This document shows positions 44,949 through 54,704 of a stretch of DNA of 64,000 bases, piece after piece. The notes under the pieces were generated by a model. It did no database searches. It was given only the letters and a program-made list of their open reading frames with translations, and was not told the origin of the DNA. The stretch spans positions 2,232,001-2,296,000 of the forward strand of contig CP159477.1 of assembly GCA_042140185.1 (NCBI GenBank). The letters run 5' to 3'. The position numbers and the translations under genes are program-made. Position 1 is the first letter of the stretch. Each line of letters starts with the position of its first letter. This stretch comes from JANSXG01 sp024743075 (GTDB taxonomy: Bacteria; Planctomycetota; Phycisphaerae; Phycisphaerales; UBA1924).

Positions 44949-45422
44949 ATGAACGCCCAGATGTCCGCATCCACCGCACCGCAACACGGCTCGGACACCC
45001 GAACGACCGAGGCCGGCGCTTCGGTGCGTGTCGTCGTCCGCCCGAGGTACATCGCCGAGCACTCCGATCCGGACTCGAACCGCTTCGTCTTCACCTACCG
45101 CATCAACATCGTCAACGAGGGCGAAACGACCGTGCGCCTTCTGAGCCGCTACTGGCTGATCGCCGATGCCGATGGCGAATCGCACGAAGTCGAGGGCGAG
45201 GGCGTCGTCGGTGAGCAGCCGGTCATCCGACCCGGCCATTCGCACGAGTACGAGTCTTTCTGCCCGCTCGCCACGCCGTGGGGCACGATGGAGGGCCACT
45301 ACCGCATGGTCCGCCTGCACCCCGACACCCCCGAGCAGTCGCTCTCGCTCGATCCGAGCGAACTCGGCGAGGTGTTCAACGCGAACATCGGGCGGTTCTA
45401 TCTCGTCTCCGACGAATCCTGA
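44949..45422 (+). CDS. apaG: ApaG family protein
   Basis: 157 residues. Fibronectin-III-like fold: 'VRVVVRPRYIAEHSDPDSNRFVFTYRINIVNEGETTVRLLSRYWLI', 'EVEGEGVVGEQPVIRPGHSHEYESFCPLATPWGTMEGHYRM'. The 'P.I.PG..F.Y.S...L.TP.G.M.G.Y' string is the ApaG signature. The N-terminal ~25 residues are an additional low-complexity extension. Function is uncertain, linked to Co2+ resistance and Mg2+ efflux in enterobacteria. Ends 6 bases from the convergent nadE stop. Confidence 0.9.
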   Translation: MNAQMSASTAPQHGSDTRTTEAGASVRVVVRPRYIAEHSDPDSNRFVFTYRINIVNEGETTVRLLSRYWLIADADGESHEVEGEGVVGEQPVIRPGHSHEYESFCPLATPWGTMEGHYRMVRLHPDTPEQSLSLDPSELGEVFNANIGRFYLVSDES

Positions 45423-45428
45423 GCCGAA

Positions 45429-47179
45429 TCAGTTGCCGTTAAACGGCCGGTACCGCTGCACGATGGGTCGCCGGCGTCCGCGCCCGAACGCGACCGGCCG
45501 CACCTTCAGCGCGATCGCGAGCTGGAAGCGCTTGTACTCGTTGAGATCGATCAGCCGGACAACGCGCCGCATTTCGTCGGCTTCGATCGCGCCGCGCGAC
45601 ACGAGATCGGCCTCGATCGCCCGCGCGTCTTCCTTGCCGTCCACGTACCGCGCCACGATCTCGTCGAGCAGGTCGTAGTCCGGCAGCGAGTCCGAATCCC
45701 TCTGGTCCGGACGCAGTTCGGCGCTCGGCGGCTTGGTGATCGTCGACTCCGGGATCGGCGGACCATCAAACCCGCCGCGCTCAGGATTCGCGTTGATCCA
45801 CCTCGCCAGGTCGTACACCTCGCCCTTGAGCAGATCGGCTATCGGCGCGAGCCCGCCGTTCTGGTCGCCGTAGAGCGTGGCGTACCCGGTCGCGTGTTCA
45901 CATTTGTTCCCGGTCGTAAGCAGCAGCGCTCCGGTCGCGTTGCTGACCGCCATCATGGCCAGTCCGCGCAGGCGGCTCTGCAGGTTTTCATCCGTTAGCC
46001 CGCCGGCGCCGGACTCCACGCCGAGCCCGCGCAGCGTCTCATCAAGATCATCCGAGAGCGCGTCGTGCCCGGCCTCGATGCTGCGGACCGTGTACCCGCA
46101 CCCGATCCGCCGGCACATCTCCTCCGCGTCCGTCAGGCTGCCCTCGCTCGAGTACCGGCTGGGCATCGCCACTCCCGTGAGGCTTTCAGCGCCGACGGCA
46201 GCAGCGCCGAGCACCGCGCACACCGCCGAGTCGATCCCGCCCGAGACGCCAAGCGTCACCTTCGAGAACCCGCTCTTGCGACAGTAATCGCGGACACCCA
46301 GCACCAGCGCGTCCCAGAGCAGGCCTGACGGGTCCGCCTCTTCGAACGGATCCGCTTCCAACGGTCGCGGCTCGCGACCCGGCTCGAACTCCGTCAGGAC
46401 CAGACCGCTTTCGAACGGCACGCCGCTCGCGGTCAGCATCGCGCCGAACGGCCCCGGCTCGTACAGCGCACAATGCCCGTCAAAGATCAGGTCATCGTTC
46501 GCGCCGCACTGGTTGACCGATGCGATCGCGATGCCCAGACGCTCGCACTGCTGCGCGATGATCCGCCCTTGTGTGACGCTCTTGCCGCGCACGAACGGGC
46601 TCGCCGAAGGGACCGCCACCAGCTGCGCACCGGCCGCTTTCAGTTCCGCGATCGGATCGGGCGCCCCGGCGTACCGGTCATCCGTGTGCGCATCGACGCC
46701 ACGCCACAGGTCCTCGCACACCGCCAGCCCGACCCGCACACCGCCGACCTCGATGACCACCGGGCGATCACCGGGGCGGAAGTACCGCAGCTCGTCGAAC
46801 ACGTCGTAATTCGGAAGCAGTCGCTTGTCGTACCGCTCGACGATCCCCCCCCGCGAGGCCCGCCTCGCGCAACAACGACCGAGTTCGTCAGCAGCGTTCC
46901 CGTCCCCTCGCGCCAAGGCGTGCCGATCAGCACCGTCAGGCCGTCCGGAACGCCCGATGCGATCCGCTCAACCTGACGCATCACGTCTTCGACGAACCCA
47001 CCGTGTAAAAGCAGGTCACGGGGCGGGTATCCGGTCATGACCAGTTCCGGAAGAGCGAGCATCTGCACGCCGGACGCCACCGCGCCACGGATCGCACTCT
47101 CGATCAGAGCACGGTTACCAGCGAGATCACCAACGGTCGGATTGAGCGGGGCAAGGGCAAGTTTCAAGGGGAGGATCAT
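45429..47179 (-). CDS. nadE: Glutamine-dependent NAD+ synthetase (frameshifted)
   Basis: 583 residues after restoring one C in the C8 run at 46845-46852. Catalyses the last step of NAD+ synthesis, amidating nicotinate adenine dinucleotide. N-terminal glutaminase (nitrilase fold) triad: Glu in 'LPELVMTGYPP', Lys in 'YDKRLLPNYDVFDE', Cys in 'VCEDLW'. C-terminal synthetase: P-loop 'LGVSGGIDSAV', 'LTTGNKCEHATGYATLYGDQNGG' and 'ITKPPSAELRPDQRDSDSLPDYDLLD'. The break lies between 'NSVVVARGG' and 'GIVERYDKRL', so the two pieces are one gene. Confidence 0.93.
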
Positions 47180-47242
47180 ATGCCTCGGTTACGCAAGGAC
47201 GCCAACCGGTCCAACAGCGAAGGGGAGCCCCAGCCCAGCGGA

Positions 47243-48811
47243 TCAGTCCGAAGTCTCCGGCGCCTCGCCTGGCCTCGGTGCACCACTGTCGGCGATGTGC
47301 CGACCCGATCGCCACAGATGGAAAAGCACGCTGTCGGCCCACTGCACCGCATCAATGCGGCGCATCGCCGAGCTCGGGGCCAGATCACCGGTCGATGTTC
47401 GCTCGAGAATCGCCTTTCGCTCGATCGCCCGCTCCTGCGCAACCTCGCGGCTCAGCGTCTCCAGATGACCCGGATCATCAATCGATTCAAGAGCGATCTG
47501 CAGCCGCTTCGTGATCGCGCGCGTTCCCTCATCCGCCTTCAGCAAGGCCGACGAAGGCGCTTCCTCGCTCGCGTCGATCAGACTGACCAGGTGATCTACC
47601 GCGTGCAGCAGATTGTTCTGGCTCAACCAGTCCGACTTGACGGTCGGCTGGGTGGAAATCAGACCGATCAGATCGGCCGCCCGCTCCATGGCGATCCTCG
47701 CGTCGGTGACCAGCGCCGGCGCGATCCGTCGATCCGAATCCAGCCGCGCTGCAATCGCCTCGGCCAGCGCGGACCGGGTTCGAACAAGCGCACTGCGAAT
47801 AGTATCGAGCGCCACCGCAGGCACCGACGCCACCGACGGGTCCAGATTCTCGGATAGCGACGGCTCGCGCACCGGCACGATCCGCTCAACGAGTCTCGAG
47901 AACGGGCCGAGCAGCGGGAGCAACACAACGACGCCCAGCACGTTGAAGATCGTGTGGAACGCCGCCAGCGCGATCGTGTCCGACCCGCCCTCGATCCCCT
48001 GCGTCGCCCAGTCGGTGACATCCACGATGAACGGCAGCAGCGGGAGCGCGAGCAGCCCGGTCACGATGTTGAAGCCGATGTGCGCCACCGCCGTCCGTCG
48101 CCCCGACGGGCTCGCGCCGATCGACGCGATCACCGCCGTCACGCAGGTGCCGATGTTCTGACCGATCACCATCGCCGCCGCCTGATCGAGCGTGATGTTG
48201 CCGGCGTACAGCGCCGCCAGCGTCGTCGCGATCGCCGCGCTCGACGACTGCAGCACCACCGTCATCGCGATCCCGATCCCGATCAGCGCGAACGATCCGA
48301 GCAGCGTCGGCGCCGGGAAACTCTCGGGCGAAACACTCTCACTCAACCCCGCCATCCCGGCCTGCAACACATCCAGCCCGACGAACAGCAGCCCGAACCC
48401 GGCAATCGCGGTGCCCAGCGCCGCGACCCGATCTCGACCGAGCAGCCGGAGAACCACCCCCACGAAGATCAGCGGCTGCGCAACGACGCCGATCGAGAAC
48501 TTGAACCCCAGCAGCGAAACGATCCACCCCGTGCTCGTCGTCCCGAGGTTCGCCCCGAAGATCACACCGATCGCCTGCGGAAAACTGAGCAGCCCCGCGC
48601 TCACGAACCCGATCGTCGTCATCGTCGTCGCCGAGGACGACTGCACCAGGCACGTCAGCGCCGCGCCCCATCCGACCCCAGAAACCGGGCCACGCACCAG
48701 CCGAGCCAGGATCGCACGCAACGCCCCGCCAGCGAGCGATTTCAGCCCGTCGGTCATGAGCATCATGCCGAGCAAAAACAGCCCGATTCCACCGAGGATC
48801 TGCCAGAGCAT
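47243..48811 (-). CDS. Na+/phosphate cotransporter with C-terminal PhoU-like domain
   Basis: 522 residues from the ATG at 48811. Two inverted QSSS repeats: 'GAALTCLVQSSSATTMTTIGFV' and 'MTVVLQSSSAAIATTLAAL', plus 'GANLGTTSTGW' and 'GQNIGTCVTAVI', the NaPi-II/YjbB signature. The last ~200 residues are soluble helices of PhoU type ('RIAMERAADLIGLI', 'HAVDHLVSLIDASEEAP'). A sodium-coupled phosphate transporter or exporter. It starts 128 bases from divergent gcvT. Confidence 0.9.
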   Translation of the reverse strand: MLWQILGGIGLFLLGMMLMTDGLKSLAGGALRAILARLVRGPVSGVGWGAALTCLVQSSSATTMTTIGFVSAGLLSFPQAIGVIFGANLGTTSTGWIVSLLGFKFSIGVVAQPLIFVGVVLRLLGRDRVAALGTAIAGFGLLFVGLDVLQAGMAGLSESVSPESFPAPTLLGSFALIGIGIAMTVVLQSSSAAIATTLAALYAGNITLDQAAAMVIGQNIGTCVTAVIASIGASPSGRRTAVAHIGFNIVTGLLALPLLPFIVDVTDWATQGIEGGSDTIALAAFHTIFNVLGVVVLLPLLGPFSRLVERIVPVREPSLSENLDPSVASVPAVALDTIRSALVRTRSALAEAIAARLDSDRRIAPALVTDARIAMERAADLIGLISTQPTVKSDWLSQNNLLHAVDHLVSLIDASEEAPSSALLKADEGTRAITKRLQIALESIDDPGHLETLSREVAQERAIERKAILERTSTGDLAPSSAMRRIDAVQWADSVLFHLWRSGRHIADSGAPRPGEAPETSD

Positions 48812-48938
48812 CCGGCCATGATATCGACGGCGACGCCCGCTCCCCGGCTCCGCCAAGCCACGCCGCCGACCGGATACACTGGGCGGTCCGTACCGATCCT
48901 CGAAACGCCACTCGCCCTGCCTGCCCCGGAAGCCCGCC

Positions 48939-50099
48939 ATGACCACCGCCACCGACGCCCGGACCACCCCCCTCCACTCCTTCCACGCCGAGCACGGCGG
49001 GAAGTTCGTCGAGTTCGCCGGCTGGTCCATGCCCATGACCTACGCCTGGCCCACCGGCGGCGGCGGGGTCCACGACGAGCACAAGCAGACCCGCACCTCC
49101 GGCGGATTCTTCGATGTCTCCCACATGGGCCGCGTCTACATCTCCGGTGTTGGCGCCCGGCGCCTCTGCGAGAAACTCGTCACCCGGCGCGTCAGCGATA
49201 TGACCAAGGGCCAGTGCCGCTACGCGCTCATGTGCAACGAACGGGGCGGCATCATGGACGATGTGCTCGTCTACCGCCTCGACGATGACGAGTTCATGAT
49301 CGTCTGCAACGCCGCCAACCGACCCAAGGTCGTCGCGCACATCCAGCAGGTCGCCAGCGATCACCAGCTCAAGGCGAAGATCGACGACAAGACCGAGAGC
49401 ACCGCCATGGTCGCGATCCAGGGCCCGCGCGTCATGGAGATCGTCTCGAAGGTCTCGCGCGAAGTCCCGACGCTCAAGCGCTACCGCTTCGTCGAGAAGA
49501 ACCTCATGATCATGAAGCTCCTCGTCAGCCGCACGGGCTACACCGGCGAGGACGGCGTCGAGGTTATCCTGCCCGCCAAGGCCGTCGGCATGGCCATGAA
49601 GATGCTCCTCAAAGACGCCGGCTCGGCCGACGCCATCGTCAAGCCCGCCGGCCTCGGCGCACGCGACACGCTCCGCATGGAAGCCGGCATGCCGCTCTAC
49701 GGCCACGAACTCGGTGAAGAAACCAACGCCCTCGCCACCGGCCTCGGCTTCGCCATGAACCTCGACAAGCACGAGGACGAACGCGGCGAGAAGTTCATCG
49801 GGCAGGACGCCCTGCTCGAAACCCAGGCCTCCGGCGGCCCGCGCCAAACGCTCGTCGGCCTCTTCATCGAAGGCAAACGCACCGCCCGCCAGCACATGAA
49901 ACTGCTCAAGGACGGCACCGAAGTCGGCGAGATCACCTCCGGCTGCACCAGCCCGACCCTCGGTCGGCCCATCGCCATGGCCTATGTCGACAAGGAGTAC
50001 GCCGAACCCGGAACCACCCTCGACGTCGACCTCGGTCGCGACAAGACCACGAGCGCAGAGGTGACCAAGCTGCCGTTCTACAAGGCGCCGAAGAAGTAA
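48939..50099 (+). CDS. gcvT: Aminomethyltransferase (glycine cleavage system T protein)
   Basis: 386 residues. Transfers the methylene group from aminomethyl-lipoyl H protein to tetrahydrofolate. 'HAEHGGKFVEFAGWSMPMTYA' at the N-terminus, 'GFFDVSHMGRVYISG', catalytic region 'KGQCRYALMCNERGGIMDDVLVYRL', 'RTGYTGEDGVEVILPA' and 'GLGARDTLRMEAGMPLYGHEL'. All are in the order expected of GcvT. gcvH and gcvP are not adjacent. No glycine riboswitch is visible in the 128-base leader. Confidence 0.95.
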   Translation: MTTATDARTTPLHSFHAEHGGKFVEFAGWSMPMTYAWPTGGGGVHDEHKQTRTSGGFFDVSHMGRVYISGVGARRLCEKLVTRRVSDMTKGQCRYALMCNERGGIMDDVLVYRLDDDEFMIVCNAANRPKVVAHIQQVASDHQLKAKIDDKTESTAMVAIQGPRVMEIVSKVSREVPTLKRYRFVEKNLMIMKLLVSRTGYTGEDGVEVILPAKAVGMAMKMLLKDAGSADAIVKPAGLGARDTLRMEAGMPLYGHELGEETNALATGLGFAMNLDKHEDERGEKFIGQDALLETQASGGPRQTLVGLFIEGKRTARQHMKLLKDGTEVGEITSGCTSPTLGRPIAMAYVDKEYAEPGTTLDVDLGRDKTTSAEVTKLPFYKAPKK

Positions 50100-50125
50100 C
50101 TGGGTTCAAATCCGAACTGCCTGAC

Positions 50126-51054
50126 TCAACTCGCCGCGCGGCTCGCCGCCGGGCGACGGCGCGACGGCGGCTTCGAGCCGTTCGACTCGGCCTCGCGTTC
50201 GATCGCGTGGCGGAACCATCGGCTCGGCTTCTCGTCGGCCAGGCGCTGATTGAGTTGCGCAGCGCCTCGACCTCGATCTGGCGAACACGCTCACGCGTCA
50301 GGCCGATCTCGGCGCCGATCTGCTTCAGCGTCAGCGGCTCCTTGCCATCGAGCCCGAACCGCAGACGCAGCACCCGCGCCTCACGCTCGTCGATGGCATC
50401 GAGAAGTTTCAACACCGTCTGCATCTCGTCGCGACGGAGCATCTCGCCCTCGGGCGTTTCGGTGTTCGAGCAGGCCAGCAGCGACGAGAAATCGACCGTG
50501 TTGCCCTCGCCGTCGGTTGCGGTCGACGCCGCCGAGTACATCGCGCGACCCGCCTTGCGGATCACGTTGATCTTCTTGACGGGAAGGCCCATCAGCTTCG
50601 CGCACTCTTCCGAGGTGGGGTGGCGGTTGTGCTCGTCCTTGAAGCGGATGCACGCCTGCTTCCACTTGGCGATCAGCTCGACCATGTAGGCCGGCACGTG
50701 CATCGGCTGGCCGGCGTTGATCAGCGCACGCTTGATAGCTTGCTTGATCCACCAGCTCGCGTACGTCGAGAACCGGGCGCCCTGCGCGGGATCAAACCCT
50801 TCGACCGCACGGATCAGACCGATGTTGCCCTCTTCGATGAGGTCGGTCAGCGTCAGGCCGCGGTTGGTGTAGTGCTTGGCGATCGAGACCACGAGACGGA
50901 GGTTCGCGCGAACGAGCATGTCCCGCGCCTGCGGGCACGACTCGTTGATGACACGCCAGCCGTAGAGGCGTTCCTCTTCCGGCGTCAGCAGAGCAACTTC
51001 GTTGATCTGCCGGAGATAGAGCTGAAGATCGGTCTCGAGTTCGCTGCGCGACAT
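50126..51054 (-). CDS. RpoD-like sigma-70 family RNA polymerase sigma factor (frameshifted near C-terminus)
   Basis: 309 residues after restoring one C at 50256-50261 (TGCGCA), which gives 'VRQIEVEALRQLNQRLADE' and ends at 50126. Region 1.2 'DLQLYLRQINEVALLTPEEE', region 2 'AREMLVRANLRLVVSIAKHY'-type 'DMLVRANLRLVVSIAKHYTNRGL', 'DLIEEGNIGLIRAVEGFDP' and 'RFSTYASWWIKQAIKRAL', region 3, region 4 'TLKQIGAEIGLTRERVRQIE'. It lacks region 1.1 and the non-conserved insert, so it is a short group 1/2 sigma. A basic Ser/Arg-rich tail follows region 4. Confidence 0.92.
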
Positions 51055-51499
51055 TCTCGACGCTTCCTCCCCGTGTCCCCGCGCTGCGCGTGAGCCGCTT
51101 TGCGGGGCCGCCGTGCCACGAATCGGTGCGTTGCTGGCGAGCGCCGCACCGCGGCATGACGGATTGTCAATCGGTCCCTCTCAACTGCGATGCGCAACCC
51201 GGCGCGACGAACCCACCTCGTCCGCTCGCGAGCACACTGTACCCGCTCACGACCGTTGTGCTCTCCGCAAATCGCGGAGTCTTCGTGGTATCGGTTGGAT
51301 CTTCCCAGGGATCCATCCCCCGCCCACGCTGTGGCATTCTATCCGTGTACACAAGCGGAACAGTTCCACAAGCGACCGGTAATACTGGACTTAGCCCGAG
51401 TTTGCAAGAAAATTCTCCTGTTTATCGGCGACGGGTACGATGATCCACACCGGGGCCACCGCCCGTGCCCAACCGCTCCGCTCCAAAGGAAACCAGCAC
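51055..51499. other. Divergent intergenic region between sigma-70 and the UVR-motif gene
   Basis: About 445 bases with no credible gene. The right half is AT-richer than its surroundings (e.g. 'CAAGAAAATTCTCC' near 51410) and contains the repeats at 51351-51374, so it probably holds the promoters and regulatory sites of both genes. Confidence 0.55.
51351..51374. promoter_or_regulatory. Direct repeat ACAAGCG (17-bp period) enclosing a GGAAC-A-GTTCC dyad
   Basis: ACAAGCG occurs at 51351-51357 and 51368-51374. Between them GGAACAGTTCC (51357-51367) is a perfect 5-1-5 palindrome. A candidate operator ~130 bases upstream of the GTG at 51500. Confidence 0.45.
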
Positions 51500-52312
51500 G
51501 TGTCCAACGACCTCAGCAGCATCCTCAGGGACTGGCCCTACGAGTCCGGCCAGATCAATGTCCGCCTCATCAGCGGCGACGACGGCGAGCCCAAGGTGCA
51601 GATGAGACTCGATCTCGGCCTCCTCCAGATGGAAGCCTTTGGACGCCCCGACGGCGAACGCCCCCAGGGCTACGAGAGCCTCCTCGAATACTTTGAAGCC
51701 CTCGTCGAAGAGCCCGGACCCGACGCTCCCGAATCGCTCGGCCAACTCGGCGACTCCAACCCCTTCGACACCGAGGGCTCCGAAGAGTCCGACGACGACC
51801 CCTTCACGCTCAACGCCGAAGACTGCCGGGCATTGCGTGAAGAAGCGGTTCAGTACTACCACAGGTATATCTCGCTGCTGGTGCTGGGCGATTTCATGGG
51901 CGTCCTCCGCGACACCAGCCGGAATCTCCGCGTCATCGACTTTTGCGAGCAGCATGCCGAGGAGGACGAAGATCGCGATGTTCTCACGCAATTCCGGCCC
52001 TACATCACCATGATGCGGACCCGAGCCCTCGCCTCCCAGATGCTCGCCGACGACGAGCCCAAGGCCGCCATGGTCGCCATCGACGACGGCCTGAACCAGC
52101 TCCGACGCATCTACGACGAACTCGGCAAGGCCGACGCCTTCGAGGGCTCCCACGAGGCCCAGCTGCTCCGCGGCATGCGCGACGAACTGGTCAAAAAGCT
52201 GCCCTCCTCCCAGCGCACCGAGCTCAAGCAGCGCCTGGAAGAAGCCATCCGATCCGAGAACTACGAACTCGCCGCCATCCTCCGCGACGAACTGCGGATG
52301 CTCAAAGACTGA
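51500..52312 (+). CDS. UVR (UvrB/UvrC interaction) motif protein
   Basis: 270 residues from GTG 51500, chosen for the AAAGGAAACC site 5-14 nt upstream; the in-frame ATG at 51440 has none. The N-terminal domain 'GQINVRLISGDDGEPKVQMRLDLGLLQMEAFGRPDGERP' is conserved-looking. The last ~35 residues 'LKQRLEEAIRSENYELAAILRDELRML' form a UVR coiled-coil motif as in UvrB, UvrC, ClpC and McsA. It is neither UvrB nor UvrC. An adaptor role is likely for the motif; the partner is unknown. Confidence 0.8.
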   Translation: MSNDLSSILRDWPYESGQINVRLISGDDGEPKVQMRLDLGLLQMEAFGRPDGERPQGYESLLEYFEALVEEPGPDAPESLGQLGDSNPFDTEGSEESDDDPFTLNAEDCRALREEAVQYYHRYISLLVLGDFMGVLRDTSRNLRVIDFCEQHAEEDEDRDVLTQFRPYITMMRTRALASQMLADDEPKAAMVAIDDGLNQLRRIYDELGKADAFEGSHEAQLLRGMRDELVKKLPSSQRTELKQRLEEAIRSENYELAAILRDELRMLKD

Positions 52313-52341
52313 CCGGGCCCCGGAGCCGTACACTGGCTCCC

Positions 52342-53274
52342 ATGCGCCCCGTCCACGTCGTCATCCCAACGCACACCACGCGACACCTCCGGCTGACGCT
52401 GCTGGGCATCGCCTGCCAGTCGACCATGCCGGCCTCGGTCACGGTCTCCTGCGACAACAACGACGACGAGATCCGCGACCACCTGGCGGACATCGCCGCC
52501 GAATTCGGCTTCCCGATCACCCTCGTCCGGCGCGAGCACCAGGGACGCGAACGCCTCGCCCAAGTCCGCAACAACGCCGTCCGCGCCCTCACCGGTCGGC
52601 TGCCCGGCGAACAGGCCGGCAAGCCGATCCTCACCAAACAGCAGGTCGACCGCGACCCACAAATGCTCTTCCTCGACGGCGACTGCTTCCTCGAGAAGGA
52701 CGCGATCGCCAAGCACGCCCGGCTCGCCGAGTCCACGGAATTGGTTATCCCGTTCAGGGTGAACACCACTAAGGCGCAACTGGCCGATTTCGACGAATCC
52801 AGAGCCCGGCGGGGCGAGATGCCGCTCGAGATCACCGACCAGCAGCGACGCCTGCTGGAAAAGCGTCACCGTCGCTACGCGCGCCAGCAGCGACTCAAGC
52901 GCATCCCGGTTATCGGCCCTCTGCTGGTCAAGCCACACAAGCCCAAACTCCTCGGCGGCCACCACAGCGTCCGCCTCTCGACGTACATCGCCGTCAACGG
53001 ACACGACGAGGAGTACCACACCTGGGGAACCGAGGACGACGACTTCTGCCGACGCGTCTACGAGACCGGCGCGGAGTCCGTTATCGCGATCCGCGACATC
53101 GACTGCCTCCACCTCTACCACCCCACCCGCAACCCCGGCGAGTGGCACGACCGACCCAACGCCCAGCGCTTCGCGTCCGACTTGCCCACCCGCTGCGCCC
53201 ACGGCCTCGACAACTCGATGCCCCAGGGAGAGATCGAAGTCGTCCGCCTCAGCGCAACGCAGACCAACAACTAG
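52342..53274 (+). CDS. Family 2-type glycosyltransferase with galactosyltransferase-like C-terminal region
   Basis: 310 residues. GT-A fold: 'VHVVIPTHTTRHLRLTLLGI' at the N-terminus, 'LVRREHQGRERLAQVRNNAVRAL', DxD-type motif 'LFLDGDCFLEKDAI', and late 'NGHDEEYHTWGTEDDDFCRRVYETG', typical of the C-terminal region of polypeptide-GalNAc/chondroitin-like transferases. A long Arg-rich insertion (~165-210) may contact membranes. No transmembrane helix is seen. Sugar and acceptor unknown. Confidence 0.8.
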   Translation: MRPVHVVIPTHTTRHLRLTLLGIACQSTMPASVTVSCDNNDDEIRDHLADIAAEFGFPITLVRREHQGRERLAQVRNNAVRALTGRLPGEQAGKPILTKQQVDRDPQMLFLDGDCFLEKDAIAKHARLAESTELVIPFRVNTTKAQLADFDESRARRGEMPLEITDQQRRLLEKRHRRYARQQRLKRIPVIGPLLVKPHKPKLLGGHHSVRLSTYIAVNGHDEEYHTWGTEDDDFCRRVYETGAESVIAIRDIDCLHLYHPTRNPGEWHDRPNAQRFASDLPTRCAHGLDNSMPQGEIEVVRLSATQTNN

Positions 53275-53348
53275 GGAATGCCCGCCGCCACCGAATCGTT
53301 CAGTTTTTGCCGCTCCGGTCCCGCTCACGACGCGTCGGCGGGCTAAAC

Positions 53349-53361
53349 TAGAATGATTCTA
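53349..53361. promoter_or_regulatory. TAGAAT-G-ATTCTA palindrome upstream of isc genes
   Basis: A perfect 6-1-6 inverted repeat in locally AT-rich DNA, 50 bases before the iscS ATG. The 6-1-6 layout resembles Fur/PerR-type half-site arrangements. A metal- or redox-responsive operator is plausible given the gene it precedes; the regulator is not in the window. Confidence 0.5.
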
Positions 53362-53410
53362 AATCGCTATTGCACAACGCCAATCGCAGCCCACGGAGAC
53401 GAGACCACCG

Positions 53411-54647
53411 ATGAGCCTGAAACTCCCGATCTACCTCGACAACGCCGCCACGACCCGCACTGATCCGCGCGTGGTCGAAGCGATGCTGCCCTACTTCACG
53501 GAAGTCTTCGGCAACCCCGGTTCGCGCAACCACAAGTTCGGCTGGGACGCCGAGGAAGCCGTCGACAACGCCCGTGAGAAGATCGCTCAGCTCATCGGCG
53601 CAGCCCAAGGAAGTGATCTTCACGAGCGGCTCCACCGAGGGCAACAACCTCGCCATCAAGGGCGCCGCCGAGATGTACGCAAAGAACCCGGCCGGCCAGA
53701 CCGGTCGCGGGCACATCATCACCGCCGCCCACGAGCACAAGGCCACTCTCGACCCGGTCAAGCGTCTCCAGAAGCAGGGCTTCGATGTCACCATCCTCAG
53801 CCCGCCCGCCGACGGCGTCATCACCGCCAAGCAGGTCGAAGAGGCGATGCGCGACGACACCATCCTCGTCACCATCATGTGGGCCAACAACGAGATCGGC
53901 ACCATCAACGAGGTGCCCCAGATCGGAGCCCTCTGCCACGACCGCAACGTGGTCTTCCACACCGACGCCACCCAGTGGGTCGGCAAGATGCCCACCGACG
54001 TCGTCAAGGACAACATCGATCTCATGACCTTCTCCGGACACAAGATGTTCGGCCCCAACGGCATCGGCGGCCTCTATGTCCGCCGCCGCCGCCCCCGCAT
54101 CCGCGTCACCGCCCAGATCGAAGGCGGCGGCCAGGAACGCGGCTTCCGCTCCGGCACGCTCAACGTCCCCGGCATCGTCGGCCTCGGCAAGGCCGCCGAA
54201 CTCTGCATGGAAGAGATGGACTCGGAGCGTGAACGCCTGCTCGCCCTGCGTACCCGCCTTGAGAAGGGCCTCGAGAAGGGCATCGAGCACACGCAGATCA
54301 ACGGCAACCGCGACAAGCGCCTGCCCAACATCCTCAACATGAGCTTCGGCTACGTCGAGGGCGAAGGCCTCATGATGGCCATCAAGGACATCGCCTGCTC
54401 CTCCGGCTCGGCCTGCACCAGCGCCTCGCTCGAACCGAGCTACGTGCTCAAGAGCCTCGGCGTCGGTGACGACCTCGCCCACTCCTCGCTGCGCCTCTCC
54501 ATGGGACGCTTCACCACCGAGGAAGAGGTCGACTTCGCGATCGAGAAGATCACCTGGGCCGTCAACCACCTCCGCAACCTGTCCCCGCTCTGGGACATGT
54601 TCAAGGAAGGCATCGACGTCAACGCCATCGAATGGCAGAACCACTGA
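53411..54647 (+). CDS. iscS: Cysteine desulfurase IscS/NifS (frameshifted)
   Basis: 412 residues if two Cs are restored after GGCGC at 53597-53601, giving 'LIGAQPKEVIFTSGSTEGNNLAIKG'. PLP-dependent enzyme that takes sulfur from cysteine for Fe-S cluster assembly. 'PIYLDNAATTRTDPRV' at the N-terminus, the PLP Lys in 'FSGHKMFGPNGIGGLYV', and the catalytic Cys loop 'SSGSACTSASLEPSYVLKSLG'. iscU follows by 57 bases. The unrepaired N-terminal piece ends in nonsense within 30 residues. Confidence 0.94.
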
Positions 54648-54704
54648 CGGGCGCCGCGACCGAGAAGTTCACGAACGAAACGAACAGATAAAGGGACAAC
54701 ACCC

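Noticed and set aside
48811..48939. Glycine riboswitch before gcvT
   Set aside because: The 128-base leader shows no pair of conserved glycine-aptamer cores; only GC-rich sequence is visible.
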